From NCBI RefSeq assembly GCF_046630445.1, contig NC_092338.1:222963501-223027500 (forward strand): a stretch of DNA of 64,000 nt, in the 5' to 3' direction. The position numbers and the translations under genes are program-made. The stretch comes from Rutidosis leptorrhynchoides. Lineage: Eukaryota; Streptophyta; Magnoliopsida; Asterales; Asteraceae. Shown here piece by piece: positions 23,668-35,871 of the stretch (position 1 is the first letter of the stretch; every line of letters begins with the position of its first letter). The notes beneath the pieces are model-generated. The model had not been told where the DNA came from, did no database searches, and saw only the letters and a program-made list of their open reading frames with translations.

Positions 23668-26600
23668 TATAGTGACCCGAACTTTTCCATGATTATATAT
23701 TATATGAGATTAATATTTACATGAATAAATGTTTCCAAAATGTTAAGCAATCAAACTTGTTAGGACTTGATTAATTGAAATGGATTTTGTGTTAACGTTT
23801 GACCACCCAGTTTGTCCGATGATTCACGAACGTTATAACTTGTATATGACATGATATGATATATATGAACATATATATATCTTTAACATGATGAAATGAT
23901 AAGCATCTCATTATGTATATTAACAATGAACTTTATACATAAAACAAGACTACTAACTTAAGAAATTCAAAACGATATCTATATGTAATTATCGTTGTAA
24001 TAACGTCCTAATATTTATATATCATATTAAGATATATTAGCACATCATGTTATCATGATAATGTAACAATTTAACATCTAATTAGATATAATAACAATGG
24101 GATTAATTACATTTAACGAAATCGTTAACTTAAAGGTTCCGAAACAACGTGTCCATGTAATGACTAACGATGACTTAACGACTCAGTTAAAATATATATA
24201 CATGTAGTATATTAGGATGTATCATTACACTTTTGAAAGACTTCATGACACATATCAAAGTACTTCTACTTAACAAAAATGCTTACAATTGCATTCTCAT
24301 TCATTTTCATCAACAATTCTACTCGTATGCACCTGTATTCGTACTCGTACAATACACAGATCCTAGATGTATATACTATTGGTATATACACTTCAATGAT
24401 CAGCTCTTAGCATCCTTAATGAGTCACCTAAACATGTGGGAACCATCATTTGGCAACTAGCATGAAATATCTAACAAAAATATAAACTTATGGAGCCTAT
24501 ATGTGACCTCCATATTCACGTGAACATCACTACTCACCAACACTTCCATTTTTCAATTTCTTTGAATCAAACTCATATCTCTCAAGTTTTCTCTTGATGT
24601 TATAAGTGTTCTTCATCATCTTCATCAAAATCTAGCTCAATCTAGTTCAAAAATCCTAACTTAGATCAACATACAAAACAACTACTCAAGAAAACTTCAA
24701 GAACACTTTCAAGTTTGCAAGTCTACTTCCAAGCTTTCTAATCCATTCCAATCAATCATCTAAGATCAAGAAACCTTTGTTATTTACAGTAGGTTATCTT
24801 TCTAATTCAAGTTAATATTCATATTCAAGCTTTGATTCAATTTCTATAACTACAACTATCTTAATTCGAGTAGTAATCTTACTTGAACTTGTTTTCGTGT
24901 CATGATTCTGCTTCAAGAACTTTCAAGCCATCCAAGATTCTTTGAAGCTCTAGATTATTTCTTGTCATTTCTAGTAGGTTTACCTACTATACTTGAGGTA
25001 GTAATGGTGTTCATAACATCATTCGATTCATATATATAAAACTATCTTTTTCAAAGATTATAACTTGTAATCACTAGAACATAGTTTAGTTAATTTTAAA
25101 CTTGTTCGCAAATAAAGTTAATCCTTATAACTTACCTTTTAAAATAATCTAAACACATGATCTATATCTATATGATATGCTAACTCAATTATTTACAACG
25201 GGAAACACGAAGAACACCGTAAAACCGGACATACGCCGTTGTAGTAAAACCGGGGGCTGTTTTGGGTTGGAAAAATAAAAACTGTCTTAATATTTGAATT
25301 TGAAGTTTGTTTTCAGGAAAAATGATATTTCATATGAACATGATACTATATCCAAAAATCATGGTTAAACTCAAAGTGAAAGTATGTTTTTCAAAATGGT
25401 CATCAAGATGTCGTTCTTTCGATGAAAATGACTACCTCTTTCAAAAACGACTTGTAACCTGTATTTCTGACTATAAACTTATACTTTTTCTGTTTAGTTT
25501 CATAAATTTTAGTTCATTATGAAACCATAGCAACTTGATTCACTCAAAACGGATTTATAACGAAGAAATTATGGGTAAAACAAAATTGGTTAGATTTACT
25601 AGTTTAGCTACGAAAATTTTATAACAAATCTATACTAACCATAACTTAACTAACTTATATTGTATTATACTTGTAATCTAACATATATTATGTAATCTTT
25701 ATAGACCATAGACACGTATACAATGTTTTGACATATCATATCGACGTCATCTATATATATTATTTGGAATAACCATAGACACTCTATATGTGGTAATGCT
25801 CGAGTTAGCTATACAGGGTTGAGGTTGATTCTAAAATAATATATATACCTTGAGTTGTGATCGAGTCTGAGACTTGTATACACTGGGTTGTGGATTGATT
25901 CGAGAAAATATATTGATGTACTACTAACTGTGGACTACTAAATGTGGACTACTAACGTTGGACTGCTAAATTAAAACGTCAACACGTAATAAAAATGTTG
26001 TTAATATATTTCGATCATACTTTAATATATATGTATATATTTGTTATAGGTTCGTGAATCGACCCGTGGCCAAGTCTAATTCTCGACGAATTGATAATCT
26101 GTGAAAGTGAGTTATAGTCCCACTTTTAAAATCTAATATTTTTGGGATGAGAATACATGCAGTTTTATAAATGTTTTACAAAATAGACACAAGTACGCGA
26201 AACTACATTCTATGGTTGGATTATTAAACCGAATATCGCCTCTTCAAGTCTGGTAACCTAAGAATTAGGGAAATGGCCCCTAATTGACGCGAATCTTAAA
26301 GATAGATCTATGGGCCTAACAAACCCCATTCTGGAATTTGGAATGCTTTAGTACTTCAATTTAAATGGTGATTGCGATTGCCAATATTTATGGCATACTT
26401 GAGAGTATGCGGGGGATATTCTATATGCATTATGTTAATGTCGGTTATCAGGTGTTCATCATAAGATTGATTTTTATACACTTGCGAGTGTATGAATATT
26501 TATTAATGAAATCTTGTGGTCTATTATTACAATTTGATACATATAGGTTAAACCTATAACTCACTAACATTTTTGTTGACGTTTTTAAGCATGTTTATTC

Positions 26601-26946
26601 TCAGGTGATTATTAAGAGCTTCCGTTGTTGCATTCTAATTAAGGACAAGATTTGGAGTCAGCATGCTTGTATAATATTGTTTGAAAACTGCATTCGGAAA
26701 ATAAATTGTTGTAAAATATTATTGTGAACCATTATGTAATGGTCGTGTGTAAACGCTATATTTTTTATTATCATTACTTGATAATCTACGTAATGCTTTT
26801 TAAACCTTTATCTATAAAATAAAGGTTATGGTTTGTTTTAAAAAATCGAATGCAGTCTTTGAAAAACGTCTCATATAGAGGTCAAAACCTCGCAACGAAA
26901 CCAATTAATATGAAACGTTTATAATCAATATAAACAGGACATTTCA
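23668..26946 (+). repeat. TE-C 3' LTR
   Basis: About 3.3 kb. It begins TATAGTGACCCGAA (the first G of the usual TGTAG has mutated) and ends GGACATTTCA. Donor-like GTGAGT is at 26107. The conserved GACGCGAATC motif with GATAGATCTA is at 26286-26327, the hairpin AACA-TTTT-TGTT at 26566-26577, CTCAG ending at 26603, and GAGGT-CAAA-ACCTC at 26878-26891. Other short ORFs in it are not convincing. Confidence 0.88.
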
Positions 26947-28312
26947 CCAGGTGTCAGATCAGACCCCGAAAAATAGTAAACAAGTGCTCTGGTGGGTTTC
27001 TTGTTGCTTGATGCTCATCACGGTTCTCATCCTTGATGCGTGTAAGCTTCAAGTGTACAACTCTTTGATGTTTTAGCATCACTTTGACCAAGTTTCAACC
27101 ATCAACACACAATGTCAAGACTAAGTAAGAATACAACTCCCTTAAGAGTTTTAGAAGGATGATGAACTAAGGTTACATCATGTTCTTAGTCTTAACACAA
27201 ATACAAGTTCTATCTACAACTAAAGCTACAAACTTTCATTCAATCAAACAATTAAGAACATAAATTTGATCAAACAAAGTAATGGAACCCTAAGCTAGAG
27301 AGCTTGGATCCTTTTAACAAAAGTTATGAGATTTCAAAGCTAGAAAGCTTGAATCTTTTATGTTCTTGAAGATCTTCAAAGCAAAAGGCTAGATCTTCAA
27401 GTTCCATGAAGATCATAAATACAAGTTTTGATCTTTTAACAAAATAAAAGAGATCATAAGTTAGAAAACTTAGATCCAACAAAAGTAATGAAGATTCAAA
27501 GCTAGAAAGCTTGAATCTTGAATGTTCATGATGATCCTTAAAGCATGAAGCTAGATCTTCAAGTTTCATGAAGATCATAAACACAAGTTTTGATCTTTTA
27601 ACAAAAATAAAGTGATCCTAAGCTATAAAGCTTAGATCCATCAAAGTAATGAAGATTCAAAGCTAGAAAGCTTGAATCTTTAATGTTCTTGAAGGATTCA
27701 AATCAAAGTTTGAATCTTCAAGATATAACAAGATCAAGAAGCTGAAAAGCTTGATCTTGTAAAGATGATGATGATGATGTGTTGACCTAGAAGAAGAAAA
27801 GAAGAAGAAGAAAATTTAAAACTTACAATTTTTAGAGTGAGAAAGACTAGAGAGAAAATTAGAGAGTAAGTGTGTGTAAAATGAGAATGAGAACAAGTGT
27901 AAAATGGATGAGAATAGCTTGGTATCTATAGTGGATATGGGGTGGGTTGGCCGTGGGTTTGCATGGGGGATAAAGGGACACCTTTTTGCTTTTTGGATGG
28001 TGGTGGTCTAAAGGTGGTGCTTATTGTTGGGATCCCATGCAACATGTGTGGTAATGGTTAACAAAAATGCTAGTATGTTGGCTCTTATAAATGGGTTTTT
28101 GTCCTACATCTTAATGGGTCATAATCCATTTAAAATTGGGTAAATTAAATGGTCCATTAGCTAGAGTAGGGTGGGCTAAAGTCCAACAAGGTAGAAAGTC
28201 CAACAAGACTAACTAGTGAGCATAAGTAAATTACTAAGCGTAATTAAGCAACCAAAAACCCAAGTAATTGTTATTAGGAAATAACAATTAGTATTACATA
28301 GTCATAATATTC
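26947..28312 (-). repeat. TE-E 3' LTR, main part (split by TE-G)
   Basis: Read on the minus strand this looks like an LTR: a TATA-like CTATAGATACC near 27935, a leader with TTCTTCTTCTT runs, then a tandem-repeat region. It continues at 55023-55278 beyond TE-G, as the TATTC target duplication (28308-28312 and 55023-55027) shows. Its far end is lost at the TE-C junction. No gene seen. Confidence 0.65.
27270..27720 (-). repeat. Imperfect tandem repeat of about 161 bp
   Basis: The phrase CAAAGCTAGAAAGCTTGAAT recurs at 27335, 27497 and 27658, giving periods of 162 and 161 bp. Each unit also holds AGATCTTCAAG and TTTTGATCTTTTAACAAAA. Between two and three units lie within the TE-E LTR. Confidence 0.8.
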
Positions 28313-28544
28313 TGATGTGTGTAGAGGTATATACGAAATAGTTATATTTTTGTTACGAAATACTATTAAATACGATACAATTTTACACAAGTTATTTATT
28401 TATTTATAGAGTGGATATACCTAAACCTTGCTACAACACTTATAGGTAGTGTACCTAATCGTAGAGTAGTGTAGTTTTTAGTAAGTCCGGTTCGTCCACA
28501 GGGAACTAGCCAAGTTTAACGCTATATTTTTAAACAATTATATT

Positions 28545-28546
<2 letters not shown>

Positions 28547-28624
<78 letters not shown>
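28547..28624 (-). repeat. (TA)n microsatellite in TE-G 3' LTR
   Basis: About 78 bp of pure TA. The other LTR has a shorter, interrupted run at 53273-53331. Confidence 0.9.
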
Positions 28625-28626
<2 letters not shown>

Positions 28627-29727
28627 TCGTATTATTATAATTATAAAAAGGGGGTTTTTTACCGTTTAATGACCTGTTTGTCAATTTTAAATAAAGCGTA
28701 AAGATAAATGACGATAATATAAATGACAGAATTTAAATTGCGATAAAGTAAATTGCAGTAATTAAAATGACAGTAAATAAAGGTACGATGAAATATGAAA
28801 TAAAAGTATTATGCTTATTTAAACTTCCGTAATCATGATGTTTGACGTTTTGATTTTAATTAATTATTACCCGAGTTAATTGTCCTTTGTTCTGGTTTAT
28901 TTGATACATATCTGGTTTTTTCCATAATAGTCCATCGGTTATAACTATAAAATGCTCGTCAAATTAACCTTATTCCCGAAGTCAAATATTCCATCTAATT
29001 AGGGATTCGAACTGTAACAAGGTTTTAATACTTTATTTAATAATTACACCAGGTTATCGATTGCGTGTAATCCAAGGTTTTAATACTTTGTTAATAATTA
29101 CACCAATTATCCTTGTATGTAATCCACCCCTGTTTTAATGAGATATGAATATATGAATATTAATTTACCCACTTGATCAGAATGAATAATCAATTACCCA
29201 ACCCGAATAATTAATTAAATGATCGTAAAAGACGTCGTATAAACGTCACTAAATAGAACATACATTATCATTTTAATAATTATTAGATTAACTAATTTGA
29301 AGATAGGTTCGACAGGTTCCAATGAGTTGTCAATCAATTAGACAATACCCCCTATCTATTAATAGTCATAGTCCAATGTCCACAAGTGTCGGTCTTTTGT
29401 CCAAACCTTAATTATGGTACAAAATCTAATAACCCCGTCTTAATATTTTGTCTAACATCACGATTACTTTGGCTCAAATAAGTATAATAATAACTTAGTT
29501 ACGAGACATTAATTTAAAAAGGAAGAACATAGCTTACAGTGATTATTTATCGCGTAGCGTTACCCGGACAGAGTTCCGACTTTAAAACCCGTAAAACATT
29601 TCTTACAATAACCCAACTAAACCATAATTTATTATTAATCTTAAATTAAAATTATAATTATAATATAAATATATTACATAGAGAAGAGAGATTGATTTTT
29701 GTGTAATTAAAACGTTGATCAAACTGC

Positions 29728-29740
29728 CTTTTTATAATAC
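29728..29740 (-). promoter_or_regulatory. TATA box of TE-G 3' LTR
   Basis: ATTATAAAAAGG on the minus strand, the best core promoter match in the LTR. The corresponding site in the 5' LTR is at about 54426-54437. Confidence 0.65.
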
Positions 29741-29756
29741 TTGGCCTGCTACAGTA

Positions 29757-29875
29757 ACTCATGCGAGTGCATGAGTTTTCAGTGTATTTCCTATGCACTC
29801 GCATGGGCTCATGCACTCGCATGGGCTCATGCACTAGCATGAGTTTTATGCCTATTTCCCATGCGATCGCATGGC
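29757..29875 (-). repeat. Cluster of short palindromes upstream of the TATA box
   Basis: Five related 14-bp units in about 115 bp, of the form CATGCACTCGCATG or its complement, one of them the perfect palindrome CATGCGATCGCATG. They lie within about 140 bp upstream of the TATA box. The 5' LTR has four units at about 54458-54553. Two more occur in the transcribed interior at about 52507-52549. Confidence 0.85.
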
Positions 29876-30340
29876 CGTCAGATCCAGCTCACATATTTTT
29901 TGTTTTCTTGCTTGTCGACATATTATTATAAATATATAATATATATAATTTATATTAATTATATATATTATATTATATTTTTATGCATAGTTGACTTGTA
30001 ATTTTCACTCCATTGTCTCGTACATTTACGCCCGGTTTATGTCTCGGTTCCGGATTTTCAAACGCCTTTTCGTACGCTTAGATATCTTGTACTTTACGTT
30101 CCGCGACTTGTACTCTTGTAATTTTTAGATGTTTCTCATCAATAAATTGAACCACTTGGATTGTAACTTGTACATTTTAGCTTTTTGGTCATTTGCGTCT
30201 TCAAATTGTCGTTTTCTTCTTTTGTCTTCGCACTTATTTATTTAAACGAATATTACATAAAAATAGAACAATTACAACTAAAAGCTTTACATATTGGAAG
30301 GATATTGTGCCTAAATATATGTTCATTTGGAGCACTATCA

Positions 30341-30884
30341 TTTATCCCCACACTTGAGCGTTGCTTGTCCTCAAACAATACAGAACTTGAAATTAAATCA
30401 CACGAATCACTTCTTTATTCTTCACACTTTATACATTAGTGATTTTGATACGACAGTATAAAAAATGATAGTAACGATGTGGTTTACAGTCCCACATGAC
30501 TATAAAAATTTAGATCCTTAAGGAAATTGGATCTTTATGAAAATATTTGATCTTTTGAAAATTCATTCTAGCTTTTACCCTAGATAAGTTTTCCGGAATA
30601 ACCCTTCACCGGTGTTTGTAAAATGTTTTTGTGGATTTTGTGGGTTTCAGATTTTAAAGTTTTAGCTCAAAACTTGCGGTTTTGTATCACCCTCTTGCTA
30701 ACCTTGTATTGGGAAAGCAACACGTCCAGTATACTTGTTCCGTATATTACCTTTCGGTAAACTACCGTCCGGTTGTAAAGGAAAGCGTTGAACAAGCAAC
30801 TGTTAAGGCAATGTCCTGTTACATACTTTTGATTATGGTCTATATCGTGTCGGATGCAATTACTATCCTTTGTAGGAGCAATAG
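30341..30884 (-). other. TE-G 3' untranslated region, distal part
   Basis: Non-coding. It begins (plus-strand left) with the Athila purine tract and ends at the AATAG duplicated by TE-B. The stretch at about 30490-30620 is homologous to TE-F at about 62165-62290, which confirms that TE-G and TE-F share a 3' region. Confidence 0.7.
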
Positions 30885-32382
30885 TGTGAAGACCCGTCCT
30901 AATCCATCCGGACGAAGTCCATATCGATTATAAACGATTCACAACAGTTGATTACATCGCATTCGTTTTTGAAAAGACAATCTTTCATTTCATCAAAAGT
31001 TGACGGCATGCATACCATTTCATAATATATCTACCTATAATTGACTTAATGATAATCTTGATGAACTCAACGACTCGAATGCAACGTCTTTTGAAATATG
31101 CCATGAATGACTTCAAGTAATGTCTCTAGTATGAGCTAATACACATCGGAAGATTTCTTTCATACCTGAGAATAAACATGCTTTAAAGTGTCAACCAAAA
31201 GGTTGGTGAGTTCATTAGTTTAACATAAATAATCATTTCATAATTTTAATAGACCACAAGATTTTCATTTCTCATAAATATACGTCCCATGCATAGAGAC
31301 AAAAAGCATTCATATGGATTGAACACCTGGTAACCGACATTCACAATATACATATAAGAATATCCCCATCATTCCGGGATCCTCCTTCGGACATGATATA
31401 AATTTCGAAGTACTAAAGCATCCGGTACTTTGGATGGGGCTTGTTGGGCCCGATAGATCTATCTTTAGAGTTCGCGTCAATTAGGGTGTCTGTTCTCTAA
31501 TTCTTAGATTACCAGACTTAATAAAAAGGGGCATATTCGATTTCGATAATTCAACCATAGTATGTAGTTTCGATTACTTATGTCTATTTCGTAAAAATTT
31601 ATAAAAACAGCGCATGTATTCTCAGTCCAAAAATATATAATGCAAAAGCAATTAAAAAGGGAGTAATGAAACTCACCTAATGTATTTTGTAGCAAAAATA
31701 CAAGAACGACATTGAACAAGTATATGGTTGACCTCGAATTCACGAACCTATATCATTTGTATTTATATTAACACATATAATCGTAATCAAACAGATTTAT
31801 ATTTTACATCTTAACTTATGTATTATATATATTTACTTTATGTATATATTTAAAATGATTAATATAATTATATCAATATATATATTAAAAATACCTAATT
31901 TGTTAAAAATGTTAATATAATTAGTACATACTTATATGTAAATTTTTACTATAAGTATATTTTTATATCAATAATGGTAACAAAGGTTGTATTTGATTAT
32001 ACTGATAAAATTAATAATAATAATACTGATAAAAATATTAATTATAGTATAATAATAATAATAGTGATAAAATAATAATAATGTCTCTAAAAATAATACT
32101 AATAATAATAATGATAATAATAATAATCCTTATAGTAATAAAAATGATAATTTTACTACAAATGTTATTTTTAATAATATTGATAATAATAATTTTTAAT
32201 AAAATAGTACTTCTACTAAAATGTTACTTTTCATAATAATGCTAGTAATGATAATAATATTGGTTTTAATTATAAGGATGCTACTAATACTTATGATAAT
32301 AATAATAAAAATTATATTTATTTTAATAATAACAATACTTAGTATAACAATGATAATAATATTAATACTTAATACTAGTAAC

Positions 32383-32522
<140 letters not shown>

Positions 32523-32547
32523 AGTAAAAAAATATATGAAGAGTATA

Positions 32548-32558
32548 CCCTTTTATAG
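32548..32558 (-). promoter_or_regulatory. TATA box of TE-B 3' LTR
   Basis: CTATAAAAGGG on the minus strand, a near-ideal plant TATA box. Its counterpart in the 5' LTR is at 44702-44692. Confidence 0.7.
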
Positions 32559-32579
32559 AGCTTTTTGTAAAAAGAATGA

Positions 32580-32650
32580 ACCCAACGGGACTCGAACCCG
32601 TGACCTCTCAATAACACGCAAGCACCCAAGACCACTTCTCCATGCTCGTT
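32580..32650 (-). repeat. tRNA-like (SINE-head) segment in TE-B 3' LTR
   Basis: On the minus strand an A-box-like TGGAGAAGTGG (32642-32632) is followed 33 bp later by a B box GGTTCGAGTCC (32598-32588) that fits the pol III consensus. The arrangement is that of a tRNA-derived SINE head. No cloverleaf acceptor stem is evident, so it is not a tRNA gene. The same segment is in the 5' LTR, so it belonged to the LTR before this insertion. Confidence 0.7.
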
Positions 32651-32718
32651 TTTCTGTTTTATAACCCAGAAACATATCTAAAACCCGTTTACTATTCTCT
32701 CCTTCTTCTTTAAATGAA

Positions 32719-32855
32719 TTGGGCTTGTTCCGGCCCAAGAGATGATATAACATGGATCCCGGCCCAAAATAAATTCAATTAACAGTGTAAATGGCCTGTT
32801 GAACTAATCGACCATAAGAAGGGTTTCGTTCTTCTTGCTAATTCGATTAGGGTTT
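32719..32855 (+). promoter_or_regulatory. Plant gene-like promoter motifs, antisense to TE-B
   Basis: TTGGGCTT, two GGCCCA (32732 and 32761) and TTAGGGTTT (32847-32855) in this order. Site II elements (TGGGCY) together with a telo-box are typical of plant housekeeping promoters. They point away from the LTR's own transcription. No ORF of note follows. The telo-box is damaged in the 5' LTR copy. Confidence 0.35.
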
Positions 32856-33949
32856 TTAAAAAAGAAAATACCGAACGTAACTTCATCTTAATCATAGCTC
32901 ACATCATTATCAATCTCATAATCATCACAATTTTCGCTGCAAACAATTACATGTACCAGCAGTTTTAATCTTCCGAATTATTTATATGTATTTTTTCACT
33001 TTGCTCTCGGGTCCAGACCAAGGAGGGTCCATCAACACACTCACCCTTATAATTTATGTGTAAAGTGATTAAAACTTCTTTTGGATGGGTCTTTCTTCTT
33101 TTCTTCTTCTTTACTGCTCCTCATTACTTTATTCATTGATGTCCATTATTTAATATTGTGGTATCATAATCACAGAATCATCATTCTTTAATTCGCGTGT
33201 TTTAAATCACACAAAATCAGAAGAATAAATCGTACAGTAGCAGGTTCACTTGTATGGTTCAGTTTTGGGTGTATCTTCGAAAAATAAAATACAAAGAAAA
33301 ATAGTAGCAGGAACCATCGCTTATAGGTGGGTTTCAAATATAAAGAAAGTGGAAGTGGGTTTGTGTATTGTTTCACTATTGCAATAGGGTTACGAGTTGT
33401 AGAAGAGAGAGAGATTAGTGAGAAGGAAATATATTGAGGGTGACGGTTATCGATTTGGGTGAGTTTTGTTTGGATAACAGCTTAGAACAATTGGGTTTTG
33501 ATGGTACTCTTATCAAGCAAAAGCAACAATGGTGTAGCAGTTAATGCATTGATGATGGCGATGGTTGTCGTCGGTGATAGAAACAGAAAACGAGGTTGGT
33601 TGTTTTGGTTTGGTTGTTCTTGGTGAGGAGGGTGGTTATCATGGTGGTAAACGGTGGTGATTCCCGGTGATTTTGAAAGCTCGATTGTGATGATTGTTTG
33701 TGGTCGATGTTGGCAAGAAGAATAGGAAACATAAGTGTAGCCTTTAATGCAAATGGGTTTCAAATGGTGAGTCAAGCAAGTAGATAAGTAACAGTAGATA
33801 AATATAGGTTCTATTTGATGGTCGATTGTGATGGTTGTGGTTCGTTTAAAGAAGTAGATGAAGGTGATGATCAAATAGTAGAATCATAATTGAGTTCGAA
33901 AGTTGATTGTGCAGCAAAACTTAAGTGGTTTATGTTGTAGTTAATCATG

Positions 33950-33956
<7 letters not shown>

Positions 33957-34030
<74 letters not shown>
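33957..34030 (-). repeat. (TA)n microsatellite in TE-B 3' LTR
   Basis: About 70 bp of TA. The 5' LTR has only about ten bases of it near 46098, so the tract expanded or shrank after insertion. Confidence 0.9.
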
Positions 34031-34033
<3 letters not shown>

Positions 34034-34678
34034 ATATTAATAGAACTAAAGTAATAATAATAGATAGTGGAAGAGGTTAGTCAAGAGTAATTTTGGGTGG
34101 GGTAATCGATCATGTTGATTTGTGGGTTGGTAATTGAAGAAGATACAGATTGTTGTATTCCTTGTATCTAGTTGGAAGTAGGGATAAACAATGATACTTT
34201 AATAATAATTAAAGTAGACTATTGCATGAGCTTAAAATATTTGAGTCAGAGAAAGCATATGAAACAATTATGCCAGCTGTGTTTATAATCATTTGTGGAC
34301 GTATGTGATATATAGAATATGAAAGTTGGTAGATATTTGATCATGGATTTCAAAAGTAAAAAGGTAGGTGTCAGGTTGTTTAAATATATATGTGATTGCT
34401 AATACATGCATATAGTCTTGAAAGGGAAATGAAACAGAAAAAGAAAGAAGGAAAGTGGGTATGCAAGTGGGGTTGAATGACAAGTAACAAACTATCACAT
34501 AGTAAAATATATTCTCAATTAGGCACAGTATTTGTTGGTAATCACACTAGTGATTAAATTGATTGGAAACTGAAAGTGTTCTAATTTACGGATAGTCATT
34601 TAATCGATTGAGAATATAATTATAATATAATATAATAATAAAAGATGAAAATTTATTTAACAGTCACGCATTATTTTC

Positions 34679-34802
<124 letters not shown>

Positions 34803-34988
34803 GTATATATATACACATATCTATTTACAATCAATTGTTCGTGAATCGTCGGAAGCAGTAGAAGGTTAAATGAATTCATGTAAACAGTTCATAAATTTTT
34901 GAGATTCGGTTTAATATACTTTGCTTATCGTGTCGGAAACATATAAAGATCAAGTTTAAATTTGGTCGGAAATCTTCGGGTCATCACA

Positions 34989-35028
34989 GTACATACCCGT
35001 TAAAGAAATTTCGTCCCGAAATTTGAGT
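34989..35028 (-). other. Polypurine tract region of TE-B
   Basis: On the minus strand the sequence reads TTTCGGGACGAAATTTCTTT then AACGGGTATGTAC up to the LTR, matching the ends of the TE-A and TE-C interiors. Confidence 0.75.
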
Positions 35029-35159
35029 GAGGTCATCATGGCTAACAATAAATATGTTTTCCTGACGAATATGAGCTAATAAATAGAATTTTATCATTAT
35101 TGAATAATACAGATAAAATAATTCGATTATTCGAAGAGCACGAATGAAACTATCATAAG

Positions 35160-35394
35160 AGAGGTCCCATCGGCATCATCCACCTCCGCCCAAAAACTCG
35201 CCCAAATTTTTTTTTTTTAGCCGTTAGTAAAATAAAAATAGAATAAAATAAAAAAAATCCCAACGGCTATCCCAACGGCCACTTTTACATTATATAAACA
35301 CCAACCATAAACTTCATTTTATACACTCAAACATATATTTCTTTTATATTTCCACCTTTCTCAAAATCAAAATCAAACACTCCCAAACTGCAAA
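35160..35394 (+). promoter_or_regulatory. Promoter and leader of the antisense gene in TE-B
   Basis: A TATA box (TATATAAA, within ATTATATAAACACC, near 35291-35300) lies about 95 bp before the ATG at 35395. Upstream are two CCAACGGC repeats. The leader is C/T/A-rich without ATG. This is the layout of a small plant gene and runs opposite to TE-B transcription. The sequence is absent from TE-D, which has another cassette here. Confidence 0.55.
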
Positions 35395-35871
35395 ATGCTA
35401 ACACTTCCCCCAATGATTGTTTCATTCGATATTCGTTACGGAGGTGATTTCCGTAATCAAATGAAGGAATATAAGTGGGGCGACAGAATTTTGTTTGAAG
35501 ATATCGACATTCGTGATGTTGGTTTACAAGACTTGCTATCCTTTCTGAAGGAAAAAGTTTCGTGTGAATTCACGTTTGTGTTCTTTTATAAAGACGATTA
35601 TGATGTGGATTGTAGGGCAAATTTTCTGTGTACCGATGATCAATGGTACTTTATAAAAGATACCATTAAAGATTGCGGTAAACTCATTTCTCTGTATGTG
35701 GTTCTTGAAGATGAAGAGACATTTGGTTATCGTTACCTCGATGAATCAGCTGAAGCAGCAGCTGAAGCTGCAGCTGAAGCAGCAAGAGAAATACCGATGT
35801 CTCTAGAGTACCTCACAGATGGTGAAATGACTGGTGAACGCTACTTCGCAGATGACGACGACGACAAGTAG
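35395..35871 (+). CDS. 158-aa protein, antisense gene carried by TE-B
   Basis: An intact ATG-to-stop ORF with a TATA box upstream. Residues about 7-105 form a compact mixed domain beginning MIVSFDIRYGGDF, with a central FEDIDIRDVGLQDLLSFLK and ending SLYVVLEDEE. The pattern (a YGG/HGG-type motif, an acidic strand, a helix, then a closing hydrophobic strand) resembles the PB1-like domain found at the N-terminus of some plant MuDR-type transposase proteins; this is a resemblance, not a proven match. A run of Ala-Glu repeats (about 120-132) and an acidic DDDDDK tail follow. A second ATG seven codons in could also be the start. It was probably captured from the host or from a DNA transposon. Being open inside a gag-pol-less element is notable. 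Confidence 0.6.
   Translation: MLTLPPMIVSFDIRYGGDFRNQMKEYKWGDRILFEDIDIRDVGLQDLLSFLKEKVSCEFTFVFFYKDDYDVDCRANFLCTDDQWYFIKDTIKDCGKLISLYVVLEDEETFGYRYLDESAEAAAEAAAEAAREIPMSLEYLTDGEMTGERYFADDDDDK

Larger units (their letters stand above)
21184..26946 (+). mobile_element. TE-C: 5'-truncated Ty3/gypsy chromovirus
   Basis: Only the second half of pol, the polypurine tract and the 3' LTR remain; the 5' LTR, gag and protease are gone. The protein is close to that of TE-A but carries stops and at least one frameshift, so the copy is dead. The 3' end GGACATTTCA matches the end of solo LTR C'. CCAGG follows, the presumed target duplication, but the partner copy is lost. Confidence 0.88.
28313..30340 (-). 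repeat. TE-G 3' LTR
   Basis: 2028 bp, read on the minus strand. A strong TATA box lies at about 29740-29728 with a cluster of 14-bp palindromes just upstream. It includes a (TA)n block at 28547-28624. It is slightly longer than the 5' LTR, partly through one extra palindrome unit. Confidence 0.92.

Noticed and set aside
32580..32650. Possible tRNA gene
   Set aside because: A and B boxes are present but acceptor stem and cloverleaf are not evident; better explained as a SINE-type segment in an LTR.
33482..33874. 130-aa ORF in the TE-B 3' LTR
   Set aside because: Low-complexity His/Thr/Pro-rich, shortened to 97 aa in the other LTR, no promoter or domain; likely chance.
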